A DNA stretch of 64,000 nt, taken from positions 1,364,001 to 1,428,000 of the forward strand of contig JAHRHY010000002.1 of NCBI GenBank assembly GCA_019671135.1. The letters are read 5' to 3'. The position numbers and the translations under genes were made by a program. The stretch comes from Linnemannia hyalina. Its lineage: Eukaryota; Mortierellomycota; Mortierellomycetes; Mortierellales; Mortierellaceae. The notes beneath the pieces are model-generated. The model saw only the letters and a program-made list of their open reading frames with translations. It did no database searches and had not been told where the DNA came from. Below are positions 23,226-34,253 of this stretch, piece by piece (position 1 is the stretch's first letter; each line of letters opens with the position of its first letter).

Positions 23226-25269
23226 TCAAATAACAGTAACAGGAGCAGCGGCCGACTCAACCTCACGTCGCTTATTGTATAACGCCCTCGCCTTCTCATA
23301 ACTGGCCGAGTAAGCAGCCGGCACAGTCCCCTTATCCTCAATCTCCGGCAGATACCCACACCGCAGCCGGTTCTTGACCATGCCCTTCAGAAAGATTCTC
23401 CACAACCAGACAGGCATATACTTGGTAATCAAGAAGGCGATTGTTCCTGCGAGTCCTTTTTCCATGCTCTTAGCGAGGGATCGACTGCTGTTGAAGGCCG
23501 CTGTCACGGGTGGAAGTCGCTCGGTTTTGTACTCTGAAAACATTTGTGAGACGTCTGCTGTGCTCGTGGAGGGCAGACAGTAGATCAGGTTTGCTAATGC
23601 GATCGCGTCGTGCATCGATGTTACCGCACCTGCGGAAAAAAAATAAAAATGAATTGGAGGTATTGGCGGTTAGGCGAGAAGTACCTCAGCGAAATTATCC
23701 AAGGCATTTTTCGTCCTACAGCAAAAGCGAGGAGAAGATATTTTGGGAAAACACATACCAAGTCCACCAGCGGGATGCAACTTGTGGCACGCTATGAAAA
23801 GCAAGTAGGTAAGAGTAAAACAGATAAGTTGGCGTATATCCCAAACAAAGAGCAACAGACACGACCCAGCAGCAATTTTACGTACCATCGCCAAGCAAGA
23901 CGGTGCGACCATGGTACCATGTCTTGAAGACCTTCTCTTCCAACATAACCTTAGAGATTAACTCCTTGGGTGTCCTGTCGTACAAGTCACCAAGGTTCAT
24001 CTTGCCATTGCCAAAAGCGATCGGGAATTCGCGCGTTTCGTCACACATGCTCTGGGCAGCGGTGGGACCCCACTCCGAGTTTTCCGAATTCCTGAATCTC
24101 TGTTCCTGGGCCGTCTTTGTCGTTTCGCTCGAAAGATGCTCCACGACCATCCAGGCTATCTTTTTCTCAGCGGTTCCGAATAAAACCCACTTTTTTGGCA
24201 AGTTTTGGAGGTGAAAAGGTGAAAATAGAAGGGTCAATATCGTGCTCAGGTTATTCGCCTATGCGCTCAACAATGATACACGTATCAATGGCAGAGCATA
24301 CACTTACAGAATATGGCTTGTCATTCCCCAAGGTGCTGATGAATGGATAAAGAGGGTCCTTCAACTGCGGGAACTCTTCCAGGTCCAACGCCTGAGTCTG
24401 TCCCACAAGACAGGTACAGCTGAACGGCAACTCCTCTTGATCCGATTTGGGTAATTTCCCCTCCTTGTGCAACGTATCGTACAATCGCTGACGGACGGCA
24501 CTGTAGGCTCCATCGGCGCCCACCAGAATGTCGCCCTCGTAAACTGCATTGTCGGAGGTTTGAATGGTGACCCTCTGGTTGTCCTCTGTCTGCTTTGTCA
24601 TGAGGACGCGTTTGCCAAATTGGATCTTGTGTGGTGGGATTAGCTTCACAAGGATGTTGTAGAGTAGAGGGCGGGGCACAATGTACTGAACCTCTCCTGA
24701 GCTAATAGTAAGAAAATAAAATAAAATAAGAGGATTGTGTTGGTTGTAAGGCATAATGCCGCGACAAAAAATTAGTTGTTCGTGCAAGAGTGAAATAGTG
24801 TGCTTACAACTCTTCGCGGGGCAAGAAATCCAATGAGTATCCAAATGTCGATTCCTTCCAGGTCTCGCCAACGATAGATCTTTTCCCGATTGCAACAAAC
24901 TCATCATAGCAGCCCAATTGACGAAAGACAGGAATCAGAGCCGATCCGATACTCATAGCGGAACCTACAGTGGACGATGTCCAAAAGGGCAATTTGTTAG
25001 CGCGTTTGAGTTTGCTTTGTTTGTTGTTTGTTGCTGTTTGTCGTTTGCTTGTTGTTGTTTGTTTATTGTGTGTGATCTTTGTCTACTGTCCCGTGCTTGC
25101 GAACAGAGGGGACTTTAGATTTTTTTTGTTTACCAAGGGGCTTGACGCTAGAGGCACGTTCGAAGATGGTGTAAGAGATGTTCGCCTTTTCCAAAAGGGC
25201 TCCAAGCAACACGCCTCCCAAACCGGCGCCGACAATAAGGACACTGGGTTTGTTGGCCTCGTCTGACAT
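23226..25269 (-). CDS. FAD-dependent monooxygenase, paralog 1 (475 aa)
   Basis: Six exons (25269-25134, 24964-24808, 24701-24308, 24189-23886, 23791-23759, 23629-23226) sum to 476 codons. The PHBH/UbiH-type flavin monooxygenase hallmarks are in order. VLIVGAGLGGVLLG binds the ADP of FAD near the N-terminus. GADGAYSAVRQRLY is the DG motif at mid-protein. LLGDG-ACHKLHPAGGLG is the GD motif contacting the flavin. The last is split over exons 4-6, with most of it in the 33-bp exon 5. Such enzymes hydroxylate or epoxidise aromatic and polyketide substrates using NAD(P)H and O2. There is no signal peptide or C-terminal membrane anchor. It is the most divergent copy of the array: it lacks the last intron found in the other five and has a C-terminal tail ending AAAPVTVI. 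It is nearest to the transporter, convergent with it. Confidence 0.88.
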
Positions 25270-26330
25270 TCGCGATGAGAGGAAGGGAAAATGTTAATGC
25301 AGAGAAGAGTGATGGAGGAATGAGGAATGAGAGATGTCGGAATCGCAGGCGAGAGAGAGTAATGGCAGAGAAGATGTGAAGGTGGGGGGAGAAAGGGTGT
25401 AAGCAAAGGAAGAGGAGATTGAGGGAGAAAGACAGAGGAGGGATGGGAAGTGAGAGACTACAGTCTAGTTCTCCATTATATGGCGCAACTAGAGCTGCTC
25501 TGTGAGAAGCATACATGAGCCTTGTTTTTTTCAGTTGCTTTCCCGGGAGACTCTGGATCCGACTAACCTTAATGCTGCATGGAAGGGATAGAAAAACCTT
25601 GATTCGATCTCTTTTCTTTTTCTGTCCATTTTGACCCCCGACTCAGGGAGCAATTACACATGACTGTCCCCACCTTCTCTCCTTTGGGCTGTATGCAGAC
25701 CTTTACTGGCGCGAGACAGAGGAACATCCCTTCCAGCATGCAATATCATTTTCAATCCTTTCGCAGCATGCACTAACATGGGCTTCCACTTGGTATATCC
25801 GGAGTCTCTTTCATTTGAAGATCGTTTTGTTTGAGATTGCATTTTAATGGAAAGTGAGAGGACTACTGAAAGTGGAGATGCAATGAGATGATGGGAGGGA
25901 GAAAGGGATAGGTTAATAAATTGTGAACTGTAGCACATCTCCCCTCTTTGTGCGGGGAATTGGGATTTACTACTCCGCCTACCTCTTCGATGCATGGGTA
26001 AAAATATTCCTGCTTTGATTTTTGGAACCCCATCCTGGCACGAACGAACAAACAAAAATGAAGAAGACAACGACTTTGGCTCATTCCATTGCAGGTGACC
26101 AGTAACGCTACAAGCACTAATCAAACGAAGAGTACTCTCGCCCTTTCATTAGACATCGTCTTCGCCCATTTTTCAGGTACGAACTGATACCGGGATTCAC
26201 CTTTTGAACAATCACCAATCACCAGAGGCAGCTCATTTCCTGCCCCACGAAAGACTGCGGCAAAAGATGAATGATCTCATAAATGCACTTTATATTTTGT
26301 TTCTACACCACTTGCTTCCTTCCCATTGCA
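25270..26330. other. Intergenic DNA between monooxygenases 1 and 2
   Basis: About 1.06 kb. The left side is a purine-rich (plus strand) leader of paralog 1, and the rest shows no supportable gene. Confidence 0.5.
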
Positions 26331-28444
26331 TTAGACGGCGACAGTGATTTGATGTGCTCGCTGCTGTTGGTTCTTAAAGACGGCCCTCGCCTTGTTTTCA
26401 CTCGGCGACGGAACTGGCTTAACAGTGCCTTTGATAGCAACCCGCTCGAGAAATCCTATTTGCGGACGGAACTTTACTGTGTTGGCCAGCTTTTGTGAAC
26501 AGCAAACAGCGGCACGAAAGGTAACGGGGCAGTTAGTGTATCGTGTTATCGCAACGGTAATCGTCCATGATCCCATGAAAATGGGATCATGGACGGGAGC
26601 ATGCAAAAAAAGAAAACGTACCACGAGTCTCCACATCCACTGGGGCATTTTGGTCATGAGGAAAAGAGAAAACGCGCCGGCGAATCCACTATCGATGATT
26701 TTTCCCAACATCTTGCTGCTTTTGTAGCAAGCTATCGCCGCAGGGTAACGTTCGCTTTTGTATTCTTCAAAGATCCTGGTGATATCCTGTGATGTTCTTG
26801 TTGGCATGGCGTAGATGAGGTTGGAAAGCGCCATGGCATCGTGCATCGCTGTAATTGCGCCTGTGTAAAGTTGAGAGGGGGAAGAAAGGAAGTTGAGTTA
26901 GATTGTAGGTAGCATGGTACCGTGTGTACCCCTGTACATTTCATAGCGACGAGAAGACAGATCAGTCAATGCATTACCCTGTCCTCCACTTGGGTGCAGC
27001 TTGTGACATGCTATCAGGTAAAGAGAAAAGCGAGACATGTTAACTCGGAAACCCAAGGACGGAGCATGCAATCTGAAAGAAAACATGGAAGTCGAAAGAA
27101 AAACATACCATCGCCAATTAGGACGAAGCGCCGGTGGTACCAGGTCTTGAACACTTTCTCCTCGAACATGACCTTGGACGTGTTCTCCTTGGGTGTCAAG
27201 TCGTACAGGTCTCCCATGGTCCGTTTTTTCCCGTCGTTGAGCTCAAGAACAAAGTCCCGTGTCTCGTCGCGCATTGATGGTCCCGGAATGTCTCCCCAGC
27301 TAGAGTTTTCGTTATTCCTGAATCGTTGCTGTGCGGCTTCCTTGCTTGCCTGTTTGCTGAGTTGATTTGTAACGAACCAACAAAGACGCTTGTCAGACGT
27401 AGACAGTACAGACCACTAGAAAACAGGAAGAGAAGAAACAAAGACATCCTGCTGGTTAAGTCTTTCAGTCTCTGCCACACCGTGATTTCATTATGATAAG
27501 TGTATGCGTACCTGTACTTACAGTGAACGGTTTGTTGTGGCCATAGACAGTGAAGAACTGCGAATCCGGAACATCGACAATAGGAAACTCTTTTGGATCC
27601 AACGGTCTAGTCTGACCGACTAGGCACGTGCAACTGAATGGGAGCTCCTCATTGTCCTCAGAAGGCAAAGCGCCTTCGGACTTCAGTTTCTCGTACAACC
27701 GTTGGCGGACCGCACTGTAGGCTCCATCAGCACCGACGACAATTTCTCCCTCATACACGCCATTGTCGGACGTCAGCACTGATACAATGTCGTCCTTCTC
27801 GGTGATGTTGAGGACTCGCTTGCCGAAATGGATCTTGTCGGCAGGGACCAGTTTGAGGAGTAGGTCATACAATGCTGAGCGAGCAACGACGTAGTGCAAG
27901 TATCCAGTACTACAAAAGAATAGGGAAAAAAACGTTGGTTAACCTCCAAACACCATGTCATAAACAAGGAACAGATAATGGGAACCAGAGACGGACTGAG
28001 GTAGAAAGAACGGAAGAGAGGTGGTTGATGTAGCTTACAAGTCCTCAATGGGTTTGGTGTCGGTGGGTCTGTATTTCTCTAGCGATTCCTTGTAGTTTTG
28101 CGTGCAGTAAATTTTTTTTCCAATGGCAAGGAAGTCATCATAGATCCCGAGCTGCTGGAAGGTGGGGAGGATGCCGGGGCCAATCAACATTCCTGCACCT
28201 ATGTACGAATAAAAGGGAGGTAAGGAGGGGCTAGTGTGAGTTGTCGTTTGTGGAGAATTGTTGTAAGATGAATGTCTGGCCGTAGTATGGTCGAATAGAC
28301 TCAGGTCGTACCGACGGGTTTTGCTTTGGCAACGCGCTCAAAAATGGCGTATGGAACCCCGCTCCTCTCCAGAAGACCTCCGAGCATAAGCCCTCCTAGA
28401 CCTCCGCCCACAATAAGGACTCTTGGCTTGCTGGTTGTTGACAT
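26331..28444 (-). CDS. FAD-dependent monooxygenase, paralog 2 (472 aa)
   Basis: Seven exons: 28444-28312, 28198-28039, 27909-27522, 27415-27109, a 33-bp exon near 27000-26968, 26860-26622 and 26489-26331. They sum to 473 codons. The start ATG at 28444 opens MSTTSKPRVLIVGGGLGGLM, with GGGLGG in place of GAGLGG of the other copies, still a valid Rossmann GxGxxG. The DG motif GADGAYSAVRQRLYEKL and the GD motif with ACHKLHPSGGQG are intact. The last intron (26490-26621) lacks an in-frame stop, so an unspliced frame reads through it. It contains a perfect 15-bp hairpin. Exon 4 departs from the other copies (RDETRDFVLELNDGK, TPKENTSKVMF), suggesting relaxed or diversified function. Confidence 0.86.
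26562..26595. repeat. Perfect 15-bp stem with 4-nt loop inside an intron
   Basis: cgtccatgatcccat at 26562-26576 and its exact reverse complement at 26581-26595 flank gaaa (tttc on the transcript strand). The hairpin lies inside the last intron of monooxygenase paralog 2. It has no counterpart in the equivalent introns of the other paralogs that I could see. Confidence 0.9.
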
Positions 28445-29533
28445 GGTTTACGCTGATGTGGACAAGGGTGGGGGAAGTGAAATGTATATGAAAGAAAGAG
28501 GGGAGCGAATGTGTGATAAACGAAAAGGAAAAATAGTTAGTGGGAGTGAAGTTGGCAAGGAAAGAGAAAAAAATATAAAAAGAAGAGGAATAAGGAGATT
28601 AAGATTAAGGCGAGTCCACTGTCTTTCTTCTGTCCTTTCCACACTTGTGCGACATGAGCATTTTTTTCCCATGCGGGATAACTGAGGAAAACCATACTAG
28701 CCAACAGACAGACATGCTCATCTCCTTCTATCTCAATCCCTTGTACGTCCGTTTTATGAAAGTCGACCATTTGACACGACCTTCCAAAACTGAACTTCGG
28801 ACTTTTGGAACATACTATTCTTGAGGAAAATATGTCCTGGAAGACGAACCAACGGAGGCAATGAATAGAGAATAAAGAGAAGGGGATCGGTTGAACCTAC
28901 TACTACTCTTTCTTACTCTTCCTCTCTCTCTTTATCTCCCTCTCTCTTTCTCTTCCTCACTCTCTTCCTCTCCATCTCTCTCTTTCTCTTCCTCTCTCTT
29001 CCTCTTCCTCTCTCGTTTCTCTCGTCTTCGTTGCATGGAGAATAGCAGTGCCGTAATTTCTTCTCGATTTTGAGAGCACTCTTCTTTCTTTTTTCCATGT
29101 CCATGGTTAAGCAATTTCCTTTCGTTCTCTCAAGACACAACCATTGTGTGTAATCAAAACAGGCCCCTTCCGTAACGCACAGCGGCCAAGTTCTTGTGGC
29201 AGGCACCACTGCTGTCTTTGCGGAATGATATGATCAAGCATAACTCTTCTTACTCAAGACAGGCAACAGGTTAGTTTTCAGCAAGAGAGACTAAAGAAAG
29301 AACAAAAACAAAGGAGGATAGTCACTCCAGCGGCTCTTGAATTTTACATGCTCCCTCTCTCCTTTTCCTCCCTCTTTCATTGAAAGATGCATTAGCGCTG
29401 TGCAACCAACTCTTTTTGTGAGCAATCGTTTTCCTTGTTCAGAAACCACATTGAGCGGATGATGATGAGATGAGTGTTTACTATTGGCCCTTCGTTATTT
29501 CCCAACATAGCACAGATGATCTTCTTCCTTCCA
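28445..29533. other. Intergenic DNA between monooxygenases 2 and 3
   Basis: About 1.09 kb. It includes the purine-rich leader of paralog 2, a CT-rich microsatellite-like tract at about 28915-29020 and a downstream segment (29330-29440). The latter is similar to the equivalent position after paralog 3 (about 32000-32100), showing that the duplication unit included flanking DNA. Confidence 0.6.
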
Positions 29534-31591
29534 TCAGACGGTGGCGGCATTCTCCAGTTGCTCTTGTTGCGGCTGTTGGCGCTTCTCGAAGACGTCTCTT
29601 GCTCTTTGTTCGCTTGGCGAGACGACTGGCACCACTGAACCTTTCATCTCCGTAGCTGGTAGGAACCCGACCTGCGGCTTAAAGCGAGCCATCTTGGCAA
29701 GCTACAGTGACAAAAAGTCAGCAAAGAAAGCGAACACGACTGGTTAGTTGACTCTGCAATTTAGTGATCGCTATCCATTCGATACTCAACATATACAAAC
29801 AAAAACAAGAAACACGTACCGCGATTCTCCACAACCAAGCCGGCATATGTACAATTAAAAAACGGAAAAGAGCACCCACGAATCCTCTCTCAGCGATCCT
29901 ACTGAACTGTTGGCTGTGATGGAAGGATTCCATAACTGCGGGGTATCTCTCCGTATGGTAATCCTCAAAGATCCTGGTGATGTCTGCTGAAGTTTTTGTA
30001 GGCATCGCGTAGAGCAAGTTTGCGAGCGCGATGGCATCATGCATTGCTGTCACCGCGCCTGTAAGAGAGAATTGCAGTTGAACGGGAAAAAAAGTTCTCA
30101 TTAGCATGTTACTTTGATTCGGTCTGCGATTCCTGTTCCTGACACACATTGAAAATGAAGAAAACTTACCATGTCCTCCAGCAGGGTTCAGTTTGTGGCA
30201 GGCTATAGAAAAGCGTAAAGAAAACAATGACTTACTTAGCCATGTGTTCTAAAGGCGAATATCTGTCTCAAATGCCCGCAACTGGACACTTACCATCGCC
30301 TAACAAGACGACACGACCAGAGTGCCAAGTGTCAAAGACCTTTTCCTCCAGCATGACCTTGGAGATGATCTCTTTGGGCGTCAGGTCATAGATATCACCG
30401 AGTGTCATCTTTCCATCTCCAACAGGAACAGGAAAGTCCTTGGTCTCATCGCACATGACTTGTGCAGGATAGGCGCCCCATTCTGCGTTGTCGTTGTCCC
30501 TGAATCGTTGTTCCATCGCTGCCTTGCTCGTTTTTTCCGACAAATGGCGAATGACCGTCCAACAGAGCGTGCCTTGGGCTGTACTTAAGAGGGACCACTT
30601 ACACGGTAAGCGAGGGAAGAGGGGAAGGTTAGGCAACGTTATCCAGCCTTGCTTTCACAAATCGATATTCAGTTCATGTTCACTTACAGTAAAGGGCTGT
30701 TCATCTCCGTTAGTGATCAAGAACTGGCAATGAGGCTCCTTGACAATAGGATACACCTCAGGGTCTAACACCTTGGTCTGTCCAACAAGACATGTACAGC
30801 TGAATGGCAGGTCTTCCTGGTCGGCTTTAGGTAAGTTGCCCTCGGTCCTCAGTTTCTCGTACAGGCGCTGACGCACAGCGCTGTATGCGCCGTCCGCTCC
30901 CACAATGATGTCGCCTTCATGGATACCATTGTCGGACGTGAAGACCGTGACCTTGTTGTTCTCCTCGCTGATATTCAGGACTCGCTTGCCGAAGTGGATC
31001 TTGTGGGCTGGAACTTGTCTGAGAATGAGGTCATAAAGGATGGGGCGGGAGACAATATATATCCCATAGCCTCCACTAAATCATGATAAAGAAAAAAGTA
31101 CTGTTATAACCATGAATGTCAAAGGAATTGTGCTTGGAGGTCAAAGAAATGGGCAAGAAATCTACGATTGCAAAGAGAGTGGACTTACAACTCTGTAATC
31201 TGACTGTAGTCGTTCTCATTCTGGAACGTTAGCGACGTCTTTGTGACCTTGTATCCTTTGGCAAAGGACAAGTACTTGCCGATGGTAAGAAACTCCTCGT
31301 AGATGCCTAGCTGTTCGAACACAGGAAAGAGGGTTGGGCCCACGGCCATCCCCGCACCTAAATGCAAAGTAAAAACACAGAGAACTATAGCGTTAGTGAC
31401 AAGCATACCTCGAGCAATAGCCACTGTAGCAACAGAAGAGAGTGACAAAGTAGCATACCAAAGGGCTTGACAGTGGCTGCGCGCTCAAAAATGGTGTATG
31501 GTACGCCAGACTTCTCGAGCAGAGCGCCAAGCATTAATCCCCCCAGACCGGCTCCGACTATCAAGATGGTGGGTTTGTCGTTGGCTGACAT
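29534..31591 (-). CDS. FAD-dependent monooxygenase, paralog 3 (477 aa)
   Basis: Seven exons: 31591-31459, 31357-31189, 31075-30688, 30597-30294, 30203-30171, 30058-29820 and 29701-29534. They sum to 478 codons. The start is the ATG at 31591 (MSANDKPTILIVGAGLGG). A Leu codon directly before it is not a start. DG motif GADGAYSAVRQRLYEKL. GD motif LLGDG-ACHKLNPAGGHG, again with the 33-bp exon. The seventh exon encodes a KMARFKPQVGFLP...SEQRARDVFEKRQQ tail, with the SEQ(K/R)AR element shared by paralogs 3, 4 and 6. Exon 2 is 9 nt longer than in other copies, in the region after GIYEEFLTIGKYLSF that lines the substrate side in this fold, so substrate range may differ (inference). Confidence 0.88.
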
Positions 31592-32221
31592 CAAGTGTTA
31601 CTATCAGCGGGAAAAAACGTGGGAAGGGGTGTCGGGTTGTCGAAAGAATGAAAATGAATGGAATGAAAAAAGTGAGAGATGAAAGAGATTCGAGATGAGG
31701 AAATGAAAAGAAAAGAAAGAAAAAGTATCTTCACCCGTTCCTCAACGCCCTCCTCTCAATCACACTTGTGCAACCATGTCCATGGTTGAGCATTTTCTTT
31801 CCCGCTTCAATAGATGAAGGCAAGTAAACAAAAACACTTGAACGCCCAAAAGCAGTTTCTCCCTACTCCTTAACTGCCTGTCGGAACGAGGTGGTCTTTG
31901 GGGCATGATATCGAGCATTACCCTTCTTGCTGAAGAGGGCTACCATGATGGCAACATGTATTCGTTTCAACCGAGAGGCACAAAAGGGAGAACGAAGATT
32001 GACACTCCAACGGCTCTTAATTTTTGTCTGCTCTCTTCCCTTCCTCCCTCTGTTCTACGGTGTCTAATTGCGCTGTGCAACCAAGTTTCTTTGTGAGCAG
32101 ATTTATTCGTATTCCCGTTCTTATCTGTCCCTGGCGTGTTCAGGCGGAAACCAAAAAGCGGTCACGAACTACCCGAACAAACTATGGTCGTCCCGATTAC
32201 AAGCCCACGCACACCTCTCCC
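31592..32221. other. Intergenic DNA between monooxygenases 3 and 4
   Basis: 630 bp. About 170 bp upstream of the paralog 3 ATG is a TGTGCAACCATG-type motif that recurs at a similar distance upstream of paralogs 4 and 5 and, weaker, paralog 2. No gene is seen. Confidence 0.55.
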
Positions 32222-34253
32222 TTAGATAGAAGCAACCGTGTCTTGGAGTTGCATCTCATAAACAGCCCTGGCCTTTTGTTCGCTGAGGGAGGTTGCAGGC
32301 TTGATATTGCCCATGACCTCAATCGCCTTCAGGAAGCCCGCTTGAGGTCGGAATTTGACAGTGTTGGACAACTTCTCGAAAGAATACAGTGTAAAATGGA
32401 GTAAGCGAGTTAGCTACATCGCTATCACCTGGTCATCGTCCATCCCTTTATCTGAAATTCAAAGAAAAACAAGAAAAATGAACGTACCACAATCCTCCAC
32501 AGCCATGTGGGCATGTGGGTCATGATGTAGAGGTATATTGCGCCGAAGATACCACGTCCGAGGATATTGCTGATTCCTTGACTGTAGTTGAACGCCTCCA
32601 TCACCGCCGGGAGTCGCTCTTTTTGGTACTCGTTAAAGACTTTTGTGACATCCTGGTTTGTCCTTGTAGGCATGGCGTACAGCAGATTGGCGAGTGCTAG
32701 GGCATCGTGCATCGCCGTGACAGCGCCTATGGGTTGAAGAATAATGGATCGAAAGGTCATTAGCATTTTCTCTTTTGTATTCTCCTGTTCGTACTAATTG
32801 CGGAAAGGAAAGTGCACATACCTAGTGCTCCTGCGGGGTTCAGTTTATGGCAAGCTACGTGGAGGGAACAGACGGAAAGACTACATGTCAACCATCGAGA
32901 TCTACCGTGTGTGGAGATAAGTACATTGCGCAATACGATAACTTCCTTACCATCGCCGATAAGAACAGTCCTTCCCGAGTACCACGTCTTGAACACCTTC
33001 TCCTCCAACATGACCTTGGAGATTAGCTCTTTGGGCGTACGATCAAATAGATCTCCAAGGGTGTGCTTCTTGCCCTTCTCCAGAGGAATAGGAAAGTTCC
33101 TGGTCTCCTCGCACATGACCTGGGCAGGGTAAGCGCCCCATTCCGCATTGTCGTTGTCCCTGAAACGCTGTTCCATAGCTGCTTTACTTGTTTTCTCGTT
33201 TAAATGATGAACGACATACCAAGCTAACCGGTTACTTGAGGTAGACATTACTGTCCACTAAAAGAGAAACCGACGGGGTAGCATTATGAGTGAGCGCCTT
33301 CTGATTTTCAATTATTTTCCTCAATCGAACTGTAGCTTGTTTTTTACTTACGGTAAATGGCTTATCTTTTCCTAGCATAGCGAGGAACTGACAGTACTGC
33401 TCCTTAACAATGGGGAACTCTTCAGGATCAAGAGACTCGGTCTGACCAACCAAACAGGTGGTGCTGAAGGGGAGATCCTCATGGTCCGACTCGGGTAGCT
33501 CTCCTTTGACCTTCAATTGCTCGTACAACCTCTGCCGAACTGCACTGTAAGCTCCATCGGCTCCTACAACGATATCGCCCTCGTTCACGCCATTGTCGGA
33601 TGTGTAGACCATTATCTTGTCCTCCCCCTCGACGATTTTAAGTACACGCTTCCCATACTGGATCTTGTGGGCGGGGACCAGCTTGAGGAGGATTTCGTAC
33701 AGCTTGGGTCGAGACACGACGTAGTTGTAATATCCAGTGCTAAATATCAAGTCACAACATAAGTATTCAGCAATCCACATTTCCAAGGAGAAAAGCAAAA
33801 AGGTAGATAGTGGAGGAGAGGAGGACTTACAACTCGTGGACTAGGTTGACGTCGGTCGGTTTATAGGGCTCCATCGATTCCTTGTAGTAAACGCAGTGGT
33901 CCATCCTCAGTCCGATTGCAAGGAGATCGTCATAGATTCCAAGCTGCTGGAAGGTGGGAATAAGGGCAGGGCCCACTATCATACCAGATCCTATCATGCA
34001 AAGGAGGACAAATGTATGACGAGTGAGTACATCTATGTCACTTCCATTTGTGAAAGTGGGTATGAGTACATTACATCCTTGGTACTGCTTGCATGGGGAG
34101 TCGAAAACCGGGAACCGTACCGACTGGCTTAACAGAGGCTGCACGTTCAAATATGGTGTACGGAACATCGCTCCTCTCCAAAAGGCCGCCAAGGAAGAGA
34201 CCTGCCAGGCCTGCACCCACAATGAGGACTCTTGGTTTATCGGTTTTATTCAT
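32222..34253 (-). CDS. FAD-dependent monooxygenase, paralog 4 (469 aa)
   Basis: Seven exons: 34253-34121, 33990-33831, 33739-33352, 33257-32951, a 33-bp exon near 32854-32822, 32726-32488 and 32371-32222. They sum to 470 codons. It begins MNKTDKPRVLIVGAGLAGLF (GAGLAG nucleotide-binding turn). It retains the DG motif GADGAYSAVRQRLYEQL and a GD motif LIGDG-ACHKLNPAGALG. Exon 4 shares a near-identical block with paralog 3 (SKAAMEQRFRDNDNAEWG, then AYPAQVMC), although other exons differ clearly. That pattern suggests local gene conversion. The C-terminal tail is the shortest of the set and ends LQDTVASI. It is the last of the four contiguous copies before the inverted-repeat arm. Confidence 0.88.
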
